NCBI RefSeq assembly: GCF_000217995.1
Contig: NC_015676.1
Location: 1,032,103-1,096,102 of the forward strand
DNA from: Methanosalsum zhilinae DSM 4017
GTDB lineage: Archaea; Halobacteriota; Methanosarcinia; Methanosarcinales; Methanosarcinaceae
Reading direction: 5' to 3'
Length of the DNA: 64,000 nucleotides
Shown piece by piece: positions 63,316-64,000 of this stretch. Below the pieces are notes generated by a model. That model did not search any database, was not told the origin of the DNA, and saw only the letters and a program-made list of their open reading frames with translations. A program made the translations under genes and the position numbers. Position 1 is the stretch's first letter. Each line of letters begins with the position of its first letter.

Positions 63316-64000
63316 TTAAAGATATTCCACACTTGCCTTAACATATCTAAAGTAATTCATGAACTCATAGACTTCCCCTGGAATCTCTGTTTTTACTGGA
63401 AGTCCAAGTTCAATGGCTTCTGATGGCTTAATAGGCGTTATGTGAATAAGTTCTCCACTAAAGAGTTTATCAGCAACAACTTTTAATTTCTTTTGATCTT
63501 CAAATCTATCAGAAAGTAATTCATGAACAACAGCACCTGTTAGATTCATGGCTTTTTGTGAAATGTCACTCATAATAATAGTTGAATCTTCCGCATTTAC
63601 TCCTTTTTTGTTTGCTGCATATATCCAGGAAGGTGCAGGATAAGTTCCACGTATGAAATCCCCAATCTGAGGGTCTATTGGTCCAATAACTGCATGTGGA
63701 TCCATTAAAATTTCATCTGCTGCCAGAGCAATAATAGTTCCGCCTGACATAGAATAATACGGAATAATTACACGTGTAGGTTCTGAATGGTTTTTGAGGG
63801 CACGAGCTATCTGAATACTGGAATGCATCTGTCCTCCTGGAGTATGAATTATAAGATCAATGGGACGCTTTCCGGTCTCTCTTATACCTTTTATTATCTG
63901 TTCAGCATCATCTGAATCAATGTACTGATAAATTGGGACACCAAATAACGACAATGCTTCCTTTCGATGAACCATCGTTAACACTTTCGTTCCCTGACTC
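63316..64000 (-). CDS. SDH/SppA-like serine protease, 5' end cut by the window
   Basis: The frame is open to the right edge (…SQGTKV before MVHRKEALSLFG), so the N-terminus lies outside. It belongs to the SppA/ClpP-fold SDH family (PF01972): LIIHTPGG, YYSMSGGTIIALAADEI with the likely nucleophilic Ser, IGPIDPQIG, and a helical C-terminus. Archaeal members are membrane-linked or soluble peptidases of unknown target. An internal GTG at 63984 exists, but homologues extend further upstream. Confidence 0.85.
   Translation of the reverse strand, partial: SQGTKVLTMVHRKEALSLFGVPIYQYIDSDDAEQIIKGIRETGKRPIDLIIHTPGGQMHSSIQIARALKNHSEPTRVIIPYYSMSGGTIIALAADEILMDPHAVIGPIDPQIGDFIRGTYPAPSWIYAANKKGVNAEDSTIIMSDISQKAMNLTGAVVHELLSDRFEDQKKLKVVADKLFSGELIHITPIKPSEAIELGLPVKTEIPGEVYEFMNYFRYVKASVEYL

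Overview
This 64 kb window is AT-rich archaeal DNA, most likely from a methanogen of the order Methanosarcinales (family Methanosarcinaceae, probably a halophilic or salt-tolerant lineage). The assignment rests on gene content: archaeal-type PEP carboxylase, a FilR1/DUF1724 winged-helix regulator, DUF1638, DUF2769, a secreted CobN-like chelatase with DUF2149/DUF2162 partners, a small accessory protein next to an SSS symporter, a MobB-MoaE fusion, S-layer-type surface proteins, and many GTG/TTG starts preceded by GGTGAT-type Shine-Dalgarno sites. The genus cannot be settled from this sequence alone.

Layout. 0-4.7 kb: the end of a SpoIIAA-like protein, PEP carboxylase (ppcA), a GyrI-like ligand-binding protein, and a translationally coupled APH-like kinase/HAD phosphatase pair. 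4.7-9 kb: a reverse-strand carotenoid operon (crtI, crtB, UbiA-type lycopene elongase, CruF-like hydratase) opposite a divergent winged-helix regulator; it looks like a haloarchaeal-style C50 route without an obvious second desaturase. 10.5-15.7 kb: accessory genes (secreted beta-helix protein, a GC-rich methyltransferase-like membrane protein that looks transferred, a RelB/RelE-type toxin-antitoxin pair, ChaB-like protein, DEDDh exonuclease, DUF1638). 16-22.5 kb: a four-gene reverse-strand operon encoding a DUF2162 membrane protein, an ExbB/TolQ-like motor protein, DUF2149 and a 1534-residue surface-anchored CobN-like chelatase. This is the most interesting system here and resembles an archaeal counterpart of the Bacteroidetes hmuSTUV genes.

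23-38.4 kb: a frameshifted gene, a lipoprotein, a hydrolase, a MASE3 histidine kinase, a DUF2769 protein, and two complete FecBCD-type ABC importers for metal chelates in opposite orientation, separated by a MarR/MATE operon whose promoter carries tandem palindromes. With the CobN-like operon and a FeoA protein at 47.7 kb, this reads as a metal/tetrapyrrole acquisition neighbourhood. 38.9-46.9 kb: two MacB/LolCDE-type ABC systems, an extra FtsX-type permease and two surface proteins. 46.9-49.3 kb: a gene graveyard with truncated genes, a multi-hairpin IS200/IS605-like remnant and a cas1 fragment.

49.3-64 kb: ordinary chromosome with a cation-chloride cotransporter, tRNA-Leu(UAA), an MBL-fold hydrolase, PEP synthase (ppsA), an MFS transporter, a double-domain KaiC-like ATPase, an alkaline-phosphatase-superfamily protein, an SSS symporter with its small partner, the MobB-MoaE fusion and the start-truncated copy of an SDH/SppA-like serine protease. 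PEP synthase and PEP carboxylase together would make PEP from pyruvate and then oxaloacetate for biosynthesis. Short relics of one inverted-repeat element and of IS605-type ends are scattered from 10 to 52 kb.
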